Below are positions 45,056-53,874 of a DNA stretch of 64,000 nt, piece by piece. The translations under genes and the position numbers were made by a program. Origin of the DNA: Klebsiella electrica (lineage in GTDB: Bacteria; Pseudomonadota; Gammaproteobacteria; Enterobacterales; Enterobacteriaceae); assembly GCF_006711645.1 (NCBI RefSeq), contig NZ_CP041247.1, forward strand, positions 1,984,001 through 2,048,000, in the 5' to 3' direction. The notes under the pieces are model-generated. The model did no database searches, had not been told where the DNA came from, and saw only the letters and a list, made by a program, of their open reading frames with translations. Positions within the stretch are counted from its first letter, which is position 1; each line of letters begins with the position of its first letter.

Positions 45056-45370
45056 AGTTATTTCCCTGGAACAAGCTAAATCATGGCAGTGTAAACGAAA
45101 ACCGAACCGACGCCAGCAGCAAGCCGGAAAATATTACGTAAAAGAGTTTTGATTCCGCCACCGCCGCCACGCTCAGCGCATCGAGGAAGGCGGAGGGAAG
45201 GCCGCCGCGAGGCAACTGACTTCGCCCGGCATTCCCCCCATGGCGGGGGGTAACGAAAAGTTGAAAATGAAACGGCGATCCCCTTTTAATTACTTCCAGG
45301 CGCTATCTGCTCTATAACGGCTCTGGTATGATGAGTGGAATTTGCAACGCTGTGTAATGGAAATCTAATT
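45056..45370. other. dsbB-fadR intergenic region lacking nhaB
   Basis: 315 bases with no gene. In E. coli and many relatives the sodium/proton antiporter nhaB occupies this gap. A minus-strand frame at about 45070-45230 without start codon contains SAFLDALSVAAVA, resembling a segment of NhaB, but continues into unrelated sequence. Promoters of dsbB and fadR must lie here. An inverted repeat CCCCCC-ATGG-CGGGGGG is visible at about 45234-45250. Confidence 0.5.
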
Positions 45371-46090
45371 ATGGTCATTAAGGCGCAAAGCCCTGCGGGT
45401 TTCGCGGAAGAGTACATCATTGAAAGTATCTGGAATAATCGTTTTCCCCCAGGCACCATCCTTCCCGCCGAACGTGAACTTTCTGAACTGATTGGTGTAA
45501 CCCGTACTACCTTACGCGAAGTGTTGCAACGTCTGGCCCGCGACGGTTGGTTGACGATTCAGCACGGCAAACCGACGAAGGTGAATAATTTCTGGGAAAC
45601 GTCCGGGCTGAATATTCTCGAAACCCTGGCGCGTCTTGATCATGACAGCGTTCCGCAGCTGATCGATAACCTGCTGTCGGTACGTACCAACATCTCTACT
45701 ATCTTCATCCGCACTGCGTTCCGCCAGCATCCCGATAAGGCGCTGGACGTGCTGGCCAGCGCGCGTGAAGTTGCAGATCACGCCGACGCGTTCGCCGAGC
45801 TGGATTACAACATTTTCCGCGGCCTGGCGTTCGCCTCCGGTAACCCGATTTATGGCCTGATCCTTAACGGAATGAAAGGGCTGTATACCCGCATCGGGCG
45901 TCACTATTTCGCCAACCCGGAAGCGCGCAGCCTGGCGCTGGGCTTCTATCATCAGCTGACGAAAGTATGCGAAGAGGGGCTGCACGAGAAGGTTTACGAG
46001 ATTGTCCGTCGCTACGGTCACGACAGCGGCGAGATCTGGCACCGGATGCAGAAAACCATGCCGGGTGATTTAGTCATCGGTATGCGTTAA
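45371..46090 (+). CDS. fadR: Fatty-acid regulator FadR
   Basis: Encodes 239 residues, as in E. coli. GntR-type winged helix-turn-helix at about 5-75, with [22 protein letters not shown] as recognition region. The C-terminal FCD domain (about 80-230) binds long-chain acyl-CoA, which releases DNA. It represses fad genes, including fadD at 26197 with its visible operator, and activates fabA/fabB and iclR. ATG at 45371 gives [16 protein letters not shown] as in E. coli; an in-frame ATG at 45335 would add 12 residues. Confidence 0.97.
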   Translation: MVIKAQSPAGFAEEYIIESIWNNRFPPGTILPAERELSELIGVTRTTLREVLQRLARDGWLTIQHGKPTKVNNFWETSGLNILETLARLDHDSVPQLIDNLLSVRTNISTIFIRTAFRQHPDKALDVLASAREVADHADAFAELDYNIFRGLAFASGNPIYGLILNGMKGLYTRIGRHYFANPEARSLALGFYHQLTKVCEEGLHEKVYEIVRRYGHDSGEIWHRMQKTMPGDLVIGMR

Positions 46091-46106
46091 GGCGCACGGC
46101 TACGAT

Positions 46107-46138
46107 AAAAATGCCCGGCAAGCTGTCGGGCATTTTTT
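46107..46138. terminator. Bidirectional terminator between fadR and ycgB
   Basis: AAAAATGCCCG and CGGGCATTTTTT flank GCAAGCTGT, with A/T runs on both sides, between convergent genes. Confidence 0.88.
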
Positions 46139-46145
46139 CATCGTT

Positions 46146-47678
46146 TTACAGCGCGTTCTGGCGCGGCGGGCTGCGCTCCAGCAGTTCGATACTGCCATCG
46201 GCATTTTGTTGTTCCAGCAGGATATCAAACCCCCACAGACGATGGACGTGCTTGAGCACTTCCCGACGCCCTTTATCCAGCGGGACGCGATTGTGCGGCA
46301 CATAGCGCAGCGTCAGTGAGCGGTCGCCGCGTAGATCGACGCTCCACACCTGAATATTCGGCTCAAGGTTGCTGAGATTGTACTGGGCGGACAGCTTCGA
46401 GCGGATCTCCCGATACCCCTCCTCGTTATGGATAGCGGAGATCTCCAGGTAGTTATGATGATCGTCATCCAGCACCGTAAAGAAGCGGAAATCGCGCATG
46501 ACCTTCGGCGACAGGAACTGGCTGATAAAACTCTCATCTTTAAAATCACGCATGGCGAAATGCAGCGTTTCCAGCCAGTCCGAGCCGGCGATATCCGGGA
46601 ACCAGTAGCGGTCTTCTTCGGTCGGCGACTGGCATATACGCTTAATGTCCTGGAACATGGCGAAGCCGAGGGCGTAGGGGTTAATCCCGTTATACCACTG
46701 GCTGTTATAGGGCGGCTGGAACACCACGTTGGTGTGGCTGTGCAGAAACTCCAGCATAAAGCGCTCCGTCACTTTCCCTTCGTCATAAAGATGATTGAGG
46801 ATCGTATAGTGCCAGAAGGTGGCCCACCCTTCGTTCATCACCTGGGTCTGTTTTTGCGGATAAAAATACTGGCTGACCTTGCGCACGATACGCAGGATTT
46901 CGCGCTGCCACGGTTCCAGCAGCGGCGCGTTCTTCTCCATAAAGTACAGCAGGTTCTCCTGCGGCTCTGAAGGGTAGCGGCGGGCCGACTCAATGGTCTT
47001 CTCTTCTTCCCGCTTCGGCAGGGTGCGCCACAGCATATTCACCTGGCTTTGCAGATACTCTTCCCGGCTCTTCTGCCGCGCTTTCTCCTCCTGCAACGAG
47101 ATTTTTTGCGGGCGTTTGTAGCGATCGACGCCGTAGTTCATCAGGGCATGACAGGAGTCGAGGAGCTTCTCAACCTCATCAACGCCGTAGCGCTCCTCGC
47201 AGTCGGTAATGTATTTCCGGGCGAAAATCAGATAGTCAATGATCGAGCTGGCGTCGGTCCAGCTGCGGAACAGATAGTTGTTTTTGAAAAAAGAGTTATG
47301 GCCGTAGCAGGCATGGGCCATGACCAGCGCCTGCATGGTTATTGTGTTTTCCTCCATCAGATAGGCGATGCAGGGATTGGAGTTAATGACAATCTCATAG
47401 GCCAGTCCCTGCTGACCGTGTTTATACGCCTGCTCGGTTTCGATAAACTTCTTACCGAACGACCAGTGCGGGTAGTTGATGGGCATGCCGACGCTGGAGT
47501 AGGCGTCCATCATCTGCTCGGACGTAATGACTTCGATCTGGTGCGGATAGGTGTCGAGACGGTACAGCTTCGCTACCCGGTCAACCTCGGCAAGGTAGGT
47601 TTCCAGCAGTTCAAAAGTCCAGTCGGGTCCATCGCTTAAACGAGTGGTGTCCCTGTTCATGGAATCAATCGTAGCCAT
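46146..47678 (-). CDS. ycgB: SpoVR-family protein YcgB
   Basis: Encodes 510 residues (the E. coli length), a soluble protein of unknown biochemical role. SpoVR of Bacillus affects spore cortex. In enterobacteria ycgB is induced in stationary phase by RpoS, and SpoVR has recently been linked to peptidoglycan changes and predation-like differentiation in myxobacteria. Conserved motifs include PNYPHWSFGKKF-like INYPHWSFGKK (about 66-76), MAHACYGHNSFFKNN (about 119) and NEGWATFWHY (about 277), whose His/Glu residues may bind metal. Convergent with fadR. Confidence 0.93.
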   Translation of the reverse strand: MATIDSMNRDTTRLSDGPDWTFELLETYLAEVDRVAKLYRLDTYPHQIEVITSEQMMDAYSSVGMPINYPHWSFGKKFIETEQAYKHGQQGLAYEIVINSNPCIAYLMEENTITMQALVMAHACYGHNSFFKNNYLFRSWTDASSIIDYLIFARKYITDCEERYGVDEVEKLLDSCHALMNYGVDRYKRPQKISLQEEKARQKSREEYLQSQVNMLWRTLPKREEEKTIESARRYPSEPQENLLYFMEKNAPLLEPWQREILRIVRKVSQYFYPQKQTQVMNEGWATFWHYTILNHLYDEGKVTERFMLEFLHSHTNVVFQPPYNSQWYNGINPYALGFAMFQDIKRICQSPTEEDRYWFPDIAGSDWLETLHFAMRDFKDESFISQFLSPKVMRDFRFFTVLDDDHHNYLEISAIHNEEGYREIRSKLSAQYNLSNLEPNIQVWSVDLRGDRSLTLRYVPHNRVPLDKGRREVLKHVHRLWGFDILLEQQNADGSIELLERSPPRQNAL

Positions 47679-47999
47679 TAGCGCGCCCTCGTTGTAGGTG
47701 GCTCTCTCTGTACGGAAAGCCTCTTATCAAGCATAGAACAGGGGACGACAAACTGCGCCTCCCGACAATTTCTTTTCTTCGCGATTTCGCAATCTTAAAG
47801 GCCTGGTTAATCCATATTTGCAGAATATTATTCTGAGTAAAAATGAAGCGCAGCACGAGATAGTAAATCTATGGGGTCAGTGCTGGTGCGGTTTGCTGTG
47901 AGTTAAGTCACCATAAATAAAGCGTATGTTGAATAATATTTTCATCTGAGTTATCAATTTGTAATCAGATGATTGTTCTTTAACTATTACGGAGTCGCT
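47679..47999. other. Divergent promoter region of ycgB and dadA
   Basis: 321 bases without a gene. It is AT-rich from about 47810. In E. coli the dad promoter is CRP- and Lrp-controlled; no single convincing site could be chosen by eye here. The TTAACTATTACGGAG just before dadA carries its ribosome site. Confidence 0.5.
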
Positions 48000-49298
48000 A
48001 TGCGAGTCGTCATACTGGGAAGTGGGGTAGTTGGGGTTGCAAGTGCATGGTATTTAAGCCAGGCGGGTCACGAAGTGACGGTTATCGATCGTCAACCCGG
48101 GGCGGCGGAAGAGACCAGCGCCGCTAACGCCGGACAGATTTCCCCGGGCTATGCTGCGCCGTGGGCGGCGCCGGGCGTGCCGCTGAAGGCCATCAAATGG
48201 ATGTTCCAGCGCCACGCGCCGCTGGCTATCGGTCTTGACGGCACTCCGTTCCAGCTGAAATGGATGTGGCAAATGCTGCGCAACTGCGATACCCGCCATT
48301 ATATGGAGAACAAAGGGCGGATGGTGCGTCTGGCGGAATACAGCCGCGACTGCCTGAAAGCGCTGCGCGAAAGCACCGGGATCCAGTATGAGGGCCGCCA
48401 GGGCGGCACATTGCAGCTGTTCCGTACCGAAAAACAGTATGAAAACGCCACTCGCGACATCGCCGTGCTGGAAGAGGCCGGCGTTCCATACCAGCTTCTG
48501 GAAGCGAAGCGTTTGCTGGAAGTGGAGCCCGCGCTGGCCGAGGTCAGCCACAAGCTGACCGGCGGTCTGCGTCTGCCCAATGATGAAACCGGCGATTGCC
48601 AGTTGTTTACCACCCGCCTGGCGGCCATGGCGGCGCAGGCGGGCGTCACCTTCCGCTTTAATACGCCGGTGGATGCGCTGCTGTATGAAGGCGAACAGAT
48701 TGCCGGTGTAAAATGCGGCGCTGAAATCATCAAAGGCGATGCCTATGTGATGGCCTTTGGTTCATACTCAACCGCGATGCTGAAAGGGCTGGTGGACATT
48801 CCGGTCTATCCGCTGAAGGGCTATTCGCTGACCATTCCGATTGCCGAGGAAGACGGCGCGCCGGTTTCGACTATTCTTGATGAAACCTACAAAATCGCCA
48901 TTACCCGCTTTGACCAGCGCATCCGCGTGGGCGGGATGGCGGAAATCGTCGGTTTTAATAAAGAGCTGCTGAAGCCGCGCCGGGAAACGCTGGAGATGGT
49001 GGTCCGCGATCTGTTCCCGCGCGGTGGCCACGTCGAGCAGGCAACGTTCTGGACCGGGCTGCGTCCAATGACCCCGGACGGCACGCCGGTGGTGGGCCGC
49101 ACGGCGTATAAGAATTTGTGGCTGAACACCGGGCACGGCACGCTGGGCTGGACGATGGCCTGCGGTTCCGGGCAGTTGCTCAGCGATTTGATCTCCGGCC
49201 GTACACCGGCCATCCCGTATGATGATCTGGCCGTCGCGCGCTATAGCCCCGGTTTTACGCCGGCACGCCCTCAGCATCTGCACGGTGTTCATAACTAA
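48000..49298 (+). CDS. dadA: D-amino acid dehydrogenase DadA
   Basis: Encodes 432 residues, as in E. coli. FAD enzyme that oxidises D-alanine to pyruvate at the inner membrane. The N-terminal Rossmann motif is [17 protein letters not shown] (1-17, GxGxxG). Conserved [19 protein letters not shown] follows (about 38-56), and the C-terminal [17 protein letters not shown] binds FAD. ATG at 48000 is preceded by GGAGTCGCT; an upstream in-frame ATG at 47973 is not used. It forms an operon with dadX nine bases on. Confidence 0.97.
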   Translation: MRVVILGSGVVGVASAWYLSQAGHEVTVIDRQPGAAEETSAANAGQISPGYAAPWAAPGVPLKAIKWMFQRHAPLAIGLDGTPFQLKWMWQMLRNCDTRHYMENKGRMVRLAEYSRDCLKALRESTGIQYEGRQGGTLQLFRTEKQYENATRDIAVLEEAGVPYQLLEAKRLLEVEPALAEVSHKLTGGLRLPNDETGDCQLFTTRLAAMAAQAGVTFRFNTPVDALLYEGEQIAGVKCGAEIIKGDAYVMAFGSYSTAMLKGLVDIPVYPLKGYSLTIPIAEEDGAPVSTILDETYKIAITRFDQRIRVGGMAEIVGFNKELLKPRRETLEMVVRDLFPRGGHVEQATFWTGLRPMTPDGTPVVGRTAYKNLWLNTGHGTLGWTMACGSGQLLSDLISGRTPAIPYDDLAVARYSPGFTPARPQHLHGVHN

Positions 49299-49307
49299 GG
49301 AGTCTTC

Positions 49308-50378
49308 ATGTCCCGTCCTGTATTGGCCAGCATTGATTTGCCGGCCTTGCGGCAGAATTTGCAGATTGTCCGGCGTGCGGCTCCCGCCTCGCGCCTGTGG
49401 GCGGTGGTGAAAGCCAACGCCTATGGTCATGGCCTGTCGCGCGTCTGGAGCGCGCTGAGCGGCGCAGATGGCTTCGCGATGCTCAACCTTGAAGAGGCGA
49501 TTCTGCTGCGCGAGCACGGCTGGAAAGGGCCGATTCTGATGCTCGAGGGGTTCTTCCATGCCGACGAGCTGGCGCTATTTGATAAATACCGCCTGACCAC
49601 CAGCGTGCACAGCAACTGGCAGATTAAGGCGCTGCAGCAGGCAAAGCTCCACGCACCGCTGGATATCTACGTCAAGGTCAACAGCGGGATGAATCGACTC
49701 GGTTTTATGCCGGATCGCCTCCATACCGTCTGGCAGCAGCTGCGGGTGCTGAATAACGTCAGCGCCATGACGCTGATGTCGCATTTTGCCGATGCGGAAA
49801 ATCCGCAGGGTATTATTGAGCCGATGCGCCGCATCGAGCAGGCGGCGGAAGGGCTCGATTGCCCGCGTTCGTTGGCGAACTCGGCGGCGACGCTGTGGCA
49901 TCCTGAAGCCCATTTCGACTGGGTGAGACCGGGTATTGTGCTGTATGGCGCATCGCCTTCCGGGCAATGGCAGGATGTCGCCAACAGCGGCCTCAAGCCG
50001 GTAATGACGCTCAGCAGCGAAATCATCGCCGTGCAGAATCTGCAGGCGGGCGAGGTGGTTGGCTACGGGGGGCGGTATCGGACGTCCGGCGAGCAGCGTA
50101 TTGGGATTGTGGCCTGCGGTTACGCCGACGGCTATCCGCGCGTGGCACCGGACGGTACGCCGGTGCTGGTGGACGGCGTTCGGACCCGCACGGTGGGCCG
50201 GGTTTCAATGGATATGCTGGCGGTCGATCTAACGCCTTGCCCGCAGGCCGGGATCGGCGCGCCGGTCGAGCTGTGGGGCAAGGAGATCAAAATTGACGAT
50301 GTCGCCAGCGCCTGCGGCACCGTCGGCTATGAATTAATGTGCGCGCTGGCGCCGCGCGTTCCGGTCGTGACAGGGTAA
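49308..50378 (+). CDS. dadX: Catabolic alanine racemase DadX
   Basis: Encodes 356 residues, as in E. coli. PLP-dependent racemase giving D-alanine for DadA and for the cell wall. The PLP lysine is in AVVKANAYGHGL (Lys35 region), the second catalytic Tyr lies in the C-terminal GYADGYPR/VSMDMLAVD part, and the Arg of RLGF contacts PLP. AGGAGTCTTC precedes the ATG. It is last gene of dadAX, followed by a hairpin terminator. Confidence 0.97.
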   Translation: MSRPVLASIDLPALRQNLQIVRRAAPASRLWAVVKANAYGHGLSRVWSALSGADGFAMLNLEEAILLREHGWKGPILMLEGFFHADELALFDKYRLTTSVHSNWQIKALQQAKLHAPLDIYVKVNSGMNRLGFMPDRLHTVWQQLRVLNNVSAMTLMSHFADAENPQGIIEPMRRIEQAAEGLDCPRSLANSAATLWHPEAHFDWVRPGIVLYGASPSGQWQDVANSGLKPVMTLSSEIIAVQNLQAGEVVGYGGRYRTSGEQRIGIVACGYADGYPRVAPDGTPVLVDGVRTRTVGRVSMDMLAVDLTPCPQAGIGAPVELWGKEIKIDDVASACGTVGYELMCALAPRVPVVTG

Positions 50379-50411
50379 CTTCCGTAAACGGCGTCATTGG
50401 CCGGGCTTATC

Positions 50412-50446
50412 AGCCAGAATTTCCGGCAGCGGCCGGAGTTCTGGCT
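50412..50446 (+). terminator. Terminator of dadAX
   Basis: AGCCAGAATTTCCGG and CCGGAGTTCTGGCT form a long, slightly imperfect stem followed by TTCC. The U-tract is short. Confidence 0.65.
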
Positions 50447-50720
50447 TTCCGCTAACCCCTCTCAAGCAACACCCCGTCAGCCGGATGTCGGCCGCGCGGC
50501 TCCGCTTCGCACCCTCATATTGCGCACCTCCGCCTGACCATCGACGATCTCTTCGCAATCGCGCCTGCTCCTTGATTCGATTCCGTTGCCTGCTACGATC
50601 TGCTTAACGCCGACGGTAACATCAGCGACTGACGAGGTCTGGAAACAACCTCCATCACATGACTACAATGCCCCAGCGAGCCAGCGGTCGTCATGTACAG
50701 AAAACAAAACGGACAGCGAT

Positions 50721-52238
50721 ATGCCAATGATGAGTTTTACCCGCCCTCTGATTAAAGCCGGTTCAAAAGTGGCCTCGCTGGTGAAAAAAATAGCGATTGC
50801 TCTGTTTATCGTGGTGACCGTTTTTATGGCCGGGCGTATTTACGAAACGCAGCGTGGGCCCGCCCTGCATCCGTGGCATACCTGGGCTGCTGATGAAATG
50901 TCGGCGACGGAGATTGACCACGCGACCTTCGCTGGCTATCTGGCGCGAGAAGAGACGATTTTTCGCCAGATGAGAAGTCAGCTGACCAATGCGCTTCAGG
51001 ATGATGAAAAAACGCCGCTTAATCGTTTTTATGCCCAAAGCCAGGTCTATCCGCAACAGTTTCAGCCCGACTGGAATCGCTCCTTTGTGCTGTTGCCCGC
51101 AGGGACGCCGCGCGGCGCCGCGGTGTTGCTTCATGGCTTGACGGACTCGCCATACAGCGTGCGCTATCTGGCAAAAGCCTACCAGCAGCAGGGGTTCGTT
51201 GCCGTGGTGCCGAGGTTGCCGGGGCACGGTACTGCGCCGGGTTCGCTGACCGCCGTTGACTGGCAGCAGTGGATGGCGGCAACGCGACTGGCGGTACGCG
51301 AAGCCACCCGACTGGCCGGGGCGAACGTCCCGCTGCATGTTATCGGCTATTCCAACGGCGGCGCGCTGGCGCTGAAATATGCGCTCGACGCGCTGGATGA
51401 TAACGCCTTGTCTCAGCCACAGCAGATAGTCCTGCTGTCGCCGATGATCGGGGTGACTGCATTTGCCCGCTTTGCCGGGCTGACGGGGCTACCGGCGGTG
51501 TTTCCCGCTTTTGCGCGCGCGGCATGGCTTAACGTGGCGCCCGAGTTTAATCCTTATAAATACAATTCATTTCCGGTGAAGGCGGCCCGACAGTCGTGGC
51601 TGTTAACCCAGGCGCTGCAGGCGAAAATTGTCGAGGACTCCCGCAGCCAGCGGCTTGCTGCGCTGGCCCCGGTGCTGACTTTTCAGTCGGTGATGGACTC
51701 CACCGTCAGCACCAGGGCGGTGGTGGAGTCGCTGTATCGCTATTTGCCGGAAAACGGCAGCGAGCTGGTGGTTTTCGATATCAACCAGGCGGCGAATCTG
51801 CGCGCGTTGTTTCGACCTGCGGTCTACTCTGCGCTCAACACGCTATTGCCGCCAGCGCCGCGCCGCTATCGCACAACGGTGATTACCAATGCCTCGTCCA
51901 CGACGTACGATACCGTCGCGCGAACCACGCCAGCGGGCGCGCAAGAGGAGCAAGTGACGCGGCTGAACATCGCGTGGCCGCAGGATATGTATTCGCTGTC
52001 GCACGTCGCGGTACCTTTTCCGATGAGCGATTCTCTGTACGGTCGCGAGCCGACGGAGAAGAACCTTTACGGCATCAGTATCGGTACCATTTCGCTGCGC
52101 GGAGAGACCGCAACCCTCAGCGTAGGGCTGGATACGCTGATGCGCGTGACCTCTAATCCGTTCTTTCCGTTTATGATGGCGCGTATTGAGCAACATATTC
52201 ACGGCGCTTTGCCGTCTGCGCCTGAATCGGGATTATAA
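50721..52238 (+). CDS. Membrane-anchored alpha/beta hydrolase
   Basis: Encodes 505 residues. A membrane anchor (about 24-42, IAIALFIVVTVFMAGRIY) places the rest in the periplasm. The hydrolase fold has the oxyanion region VLLHGLTDSPYSVRYL (about 134) and nucleophile elbow GYSNGG with Ser211; VPRLPGHGTAPGS resembles monoacylglycerol lipases. It is probably a lysophospholipase or esterase; substrate unknown. ATG at 50721 is used because it precedes the anchor by a usual distance; an ATG-less extension to 50586 overlaps non-coding DNA. pagP follows by 65 bases on the same strand, hinting at a shared lipid-remodelling role. Confidence 0.8.
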   Translation: MPMMSFTRPLIKAGSKVASLVKKIAIALFIVVTVFMAGRIYETQRGPALHPWHTWAADEMSATEIDHATFAGYLAREETIFRQMRSQLTNALQDDEKTPLNRFYAQSQVYPQQFQPDWNRSFVLLPAGTPRGAAVLLHGLTDSPYSVRYLAKAYQQQGFVAVVPRLPGHGTAPGSLTAVDWQQWMAATRLAVREATRLAGANVPLHVIGYSNGGALALKYALDALDDNALSQPQQIVLLSPMIGVTAFARFAGLTGLPAVFPAFARAAWLNVAPEFNPYKYNSFPVKAARQSWLLTQALQAKIVEDSRSQRLAALAPVLTFQSVMDSTVSTRAVVESLYRYLPENGSELVVFDINQAANLRALFRPAVYSALNTLLPPAPRRYRTTVITNASSTTYDTVARTTPAGAQEEQVTRLNIAWPQDMYSLSHVAVPFPMSDSLYGREPTEKNLYGISIGTISLRGETATLSVGLDTLMRVTSNPFFPFMMARIEQHIHGALPSAPESGL

Positions 52239-52303
52239 TGCACAGGAGTTCCGTTTATTTCTCGGGCTGAATGATTAACGTTGATTTTTTTAAGGAAAAA
52301 ACT

Positions 52304-52879
52304 ATGCAACATTGTCGGCTGGTGGTGTGGGGTACCCTGATTATTTGCGCTACGGCGGTCCAGGCTGAAGATCATGTCTACGGTGAACAGCGCATCAGCG
52401 GCTGGTGGGACTGGCTCAAAAATGATGTTTCGCAAACCTGGAATCAGCCGCAAAATTATGACCTGTATCTGCCGTTTCTCAGCTGGCACAACCGCTTAAC
52501 CTACGATAAAGAGAAAACCGACAACTACAATGAGATGCCCTGGGGCGGCGGTTTCGGCGTCTCTCGCTATCACGATGATGGCGACTGGAGTTCGCTGTAC
52601 GCCATGATGTTTAAGGATTCGCATAACAAGTGGCAGCCGATAATCGGCTACGGCTGGGAGAAGGGCTGGTATCTGGATAGCCGCGAGGATTTCCGCCTTG
52701 GCCTCGGCGTGACCGCCGGGATCACCGCCCGTGATGATTTCGCGAATTACGTCCCCTTACCGATAATTCTGCCTTTATTTTCCGCAAGCTATCAGCGGCT
52801 GAGCGTACAGTTCACCTATATTCCCGGCACCTACAATAACGGTAACGTCCTGTTTGCCTGGCTGCGCTATGGTTTTTAA
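52304..52879 (+). CDS. pagP: Lipid A palmitoyltransferase PagP
   Basis: Encodes 191 residues. Signal peptide [21 protein letters not shown], then an eight-stranded outer-membrane barrel. Catalytic His62 (FLSWHNRL), Asp105 and Ser106 (FKDSHNKW) have exactly the spacing of E. coli His33/Asp76/Ser77. PagP moves palmitate from phospholipid to lipid A, raising resistance to antimicrobial peptides; it is PhoP-controlled elsewhere. ATG at 52304 follows AAGGAAAAAACT at ideal distance; an ATG at 52271 would add 11 residues before the signal peptide. In E. coli pagP lies elsewhere, near crcB/cspE. Confidence 0.94.
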   Translation: MQHCRLVVWGTLIICATAVQAEDHVYGEQRISGWWDWLKNDVSQTWNQPQNYDLYLPFLSWHNRLTYDKEKTDNYNEMPWGGGFGVSRYHDDGDWSSLYAMMFKDSHNKWQPIIGYGWEKGWYLDSREDFRLGLGVTAGITARDDFANYVPLPIILPLFSASYQRLSVQFTYIPGTYNNGNVLFAWLRYGF

Positions 52880-52908
52880 ACCCGGCCGCCAGGGAGGGCG
52901 CCGGTAAT

Positions 52909-53874
52909 TTAAAGGGTGATCACTTTTTTAGCGACGGAGTGGGATAGCGCCAGCATTGAAATCAATACCGAGACGACAAACGTCAGGACAATCAGCATTA
53001 ATTTTGTGGTCAGCGAACCGATAGGGATAAGGGCGCTCAGCAGATGAAAAATGGAGTAATGGAGGATATAAACCCCGGTCATCGTTTTGCTGACTGCCGC
53101 CAGGATACTCTCTTTAAACTCGCTGTTTTTACGGAAACGGACGCCGTTGGCCGCAATCACCAGCGCGACTACCAGAATATAAATTTGTGAACCGGTGAGA
53201 ATGAACGCATTTCTGTCGGCCTTGAACAGGGCGAAAAAGAAATGACGCTCGTAAAACCAGGTGAAAAGATAAATAAAGGGTATGGCGCACATCGTGGCTT
53301 TGATAACGCTATCGCGGTTAAGCCAGCGCACCACCAGCGGGTCGTTAAACAGCTGGCCGGTTAAATAGAACAACAGCCAGGTCCACAGACGATACTGCGG
53401 TGGCAAAGTTAGCGGATGAACGTTGGGCCAAAGGACCGCCAGCAGGTCGTAGCCATAGCAGAAAAGCAGTAACACAAACACCACGCTAAAGAAGACCCTT
53501 CTGCGCAGGCTTAGCCACTCGACCAGCGGGTGGAAGGTATAAATCACGATAAAGGCGAAGACAAACCATGGCTGGATAAGATAGCCGCGCTGGTAGGGCT
53601 CAAAGAGGTAGTAAATCGTCATCCAGAAAAGAAAGACGATCACCACGCTTTTAATTTTCTCCATCTGCCAGCTCGCGTTATGTCGGGACTGAGCATCGAG
53701 ATAGCCCGCCACCACAAAAAACAGCGGCGTGGCGATGGTCGAGATAAAGGTCAGAAAGCCGAGGATCCAGTGATAGTCGTAATCATACCGATCCCAGGTG
53801 TTATAGATGGTAAAGAAGGTGACCGCCGTCATGCATCCCAGCGTTTTAATAATATTTAACCCGGTGGTGTTCAT
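52909..53874 (-). CDS. Acyltransferase 3 family membrane protein
   Basis: Encodes 321 residues with about ten hydrophobic helices. The arrangement matches acyltransferase family 3, which O-acylates polysaccharides, lipids or osmoprotectants; the classic N-terminal His is replaced here by a Thr/Tyr-rich segment (MTAVTFFTIYNTWDRYDYDY), and PLFFVVAGYL is the usual next motif. The substrate is unknown. Its start overlaps the RND gene stop by four bases (ATGA), so it is the last gene of the adaptor-RND-acyltransferase operon. The combination suggests the pump exports something acylated, or that both change the envelope. Confidence 0.82.
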   Translation of the reverse strand: MNTTGLNIIKTLGCMTAVTFFTIYNTWDRYDYDYHWILGFLTFISTIATPLFFVVAGYLDAQSRHNASWQMEKIKSVVIVFLFWMTIYYLFEPYQRGYLIQPWFVFAFIVIYTFHPLVEWLSLRRRVFFSVVFVLLLFCYGYDLLAVLWPNVHPLTLPPQYRLWTWLLFYLTGQLFNDPLVVRWLNRDSVIKATMCAIPFIYLFTWFYERHFFFALFKADRNAFILTGSQIYILVVALVIAANGVRFRKNSEFKESILAAVSKTMTGVYILHYSIFHLLSALIPIGSLTTKLMLIVLTFVVSVLISMLALSHSVAKKVITL

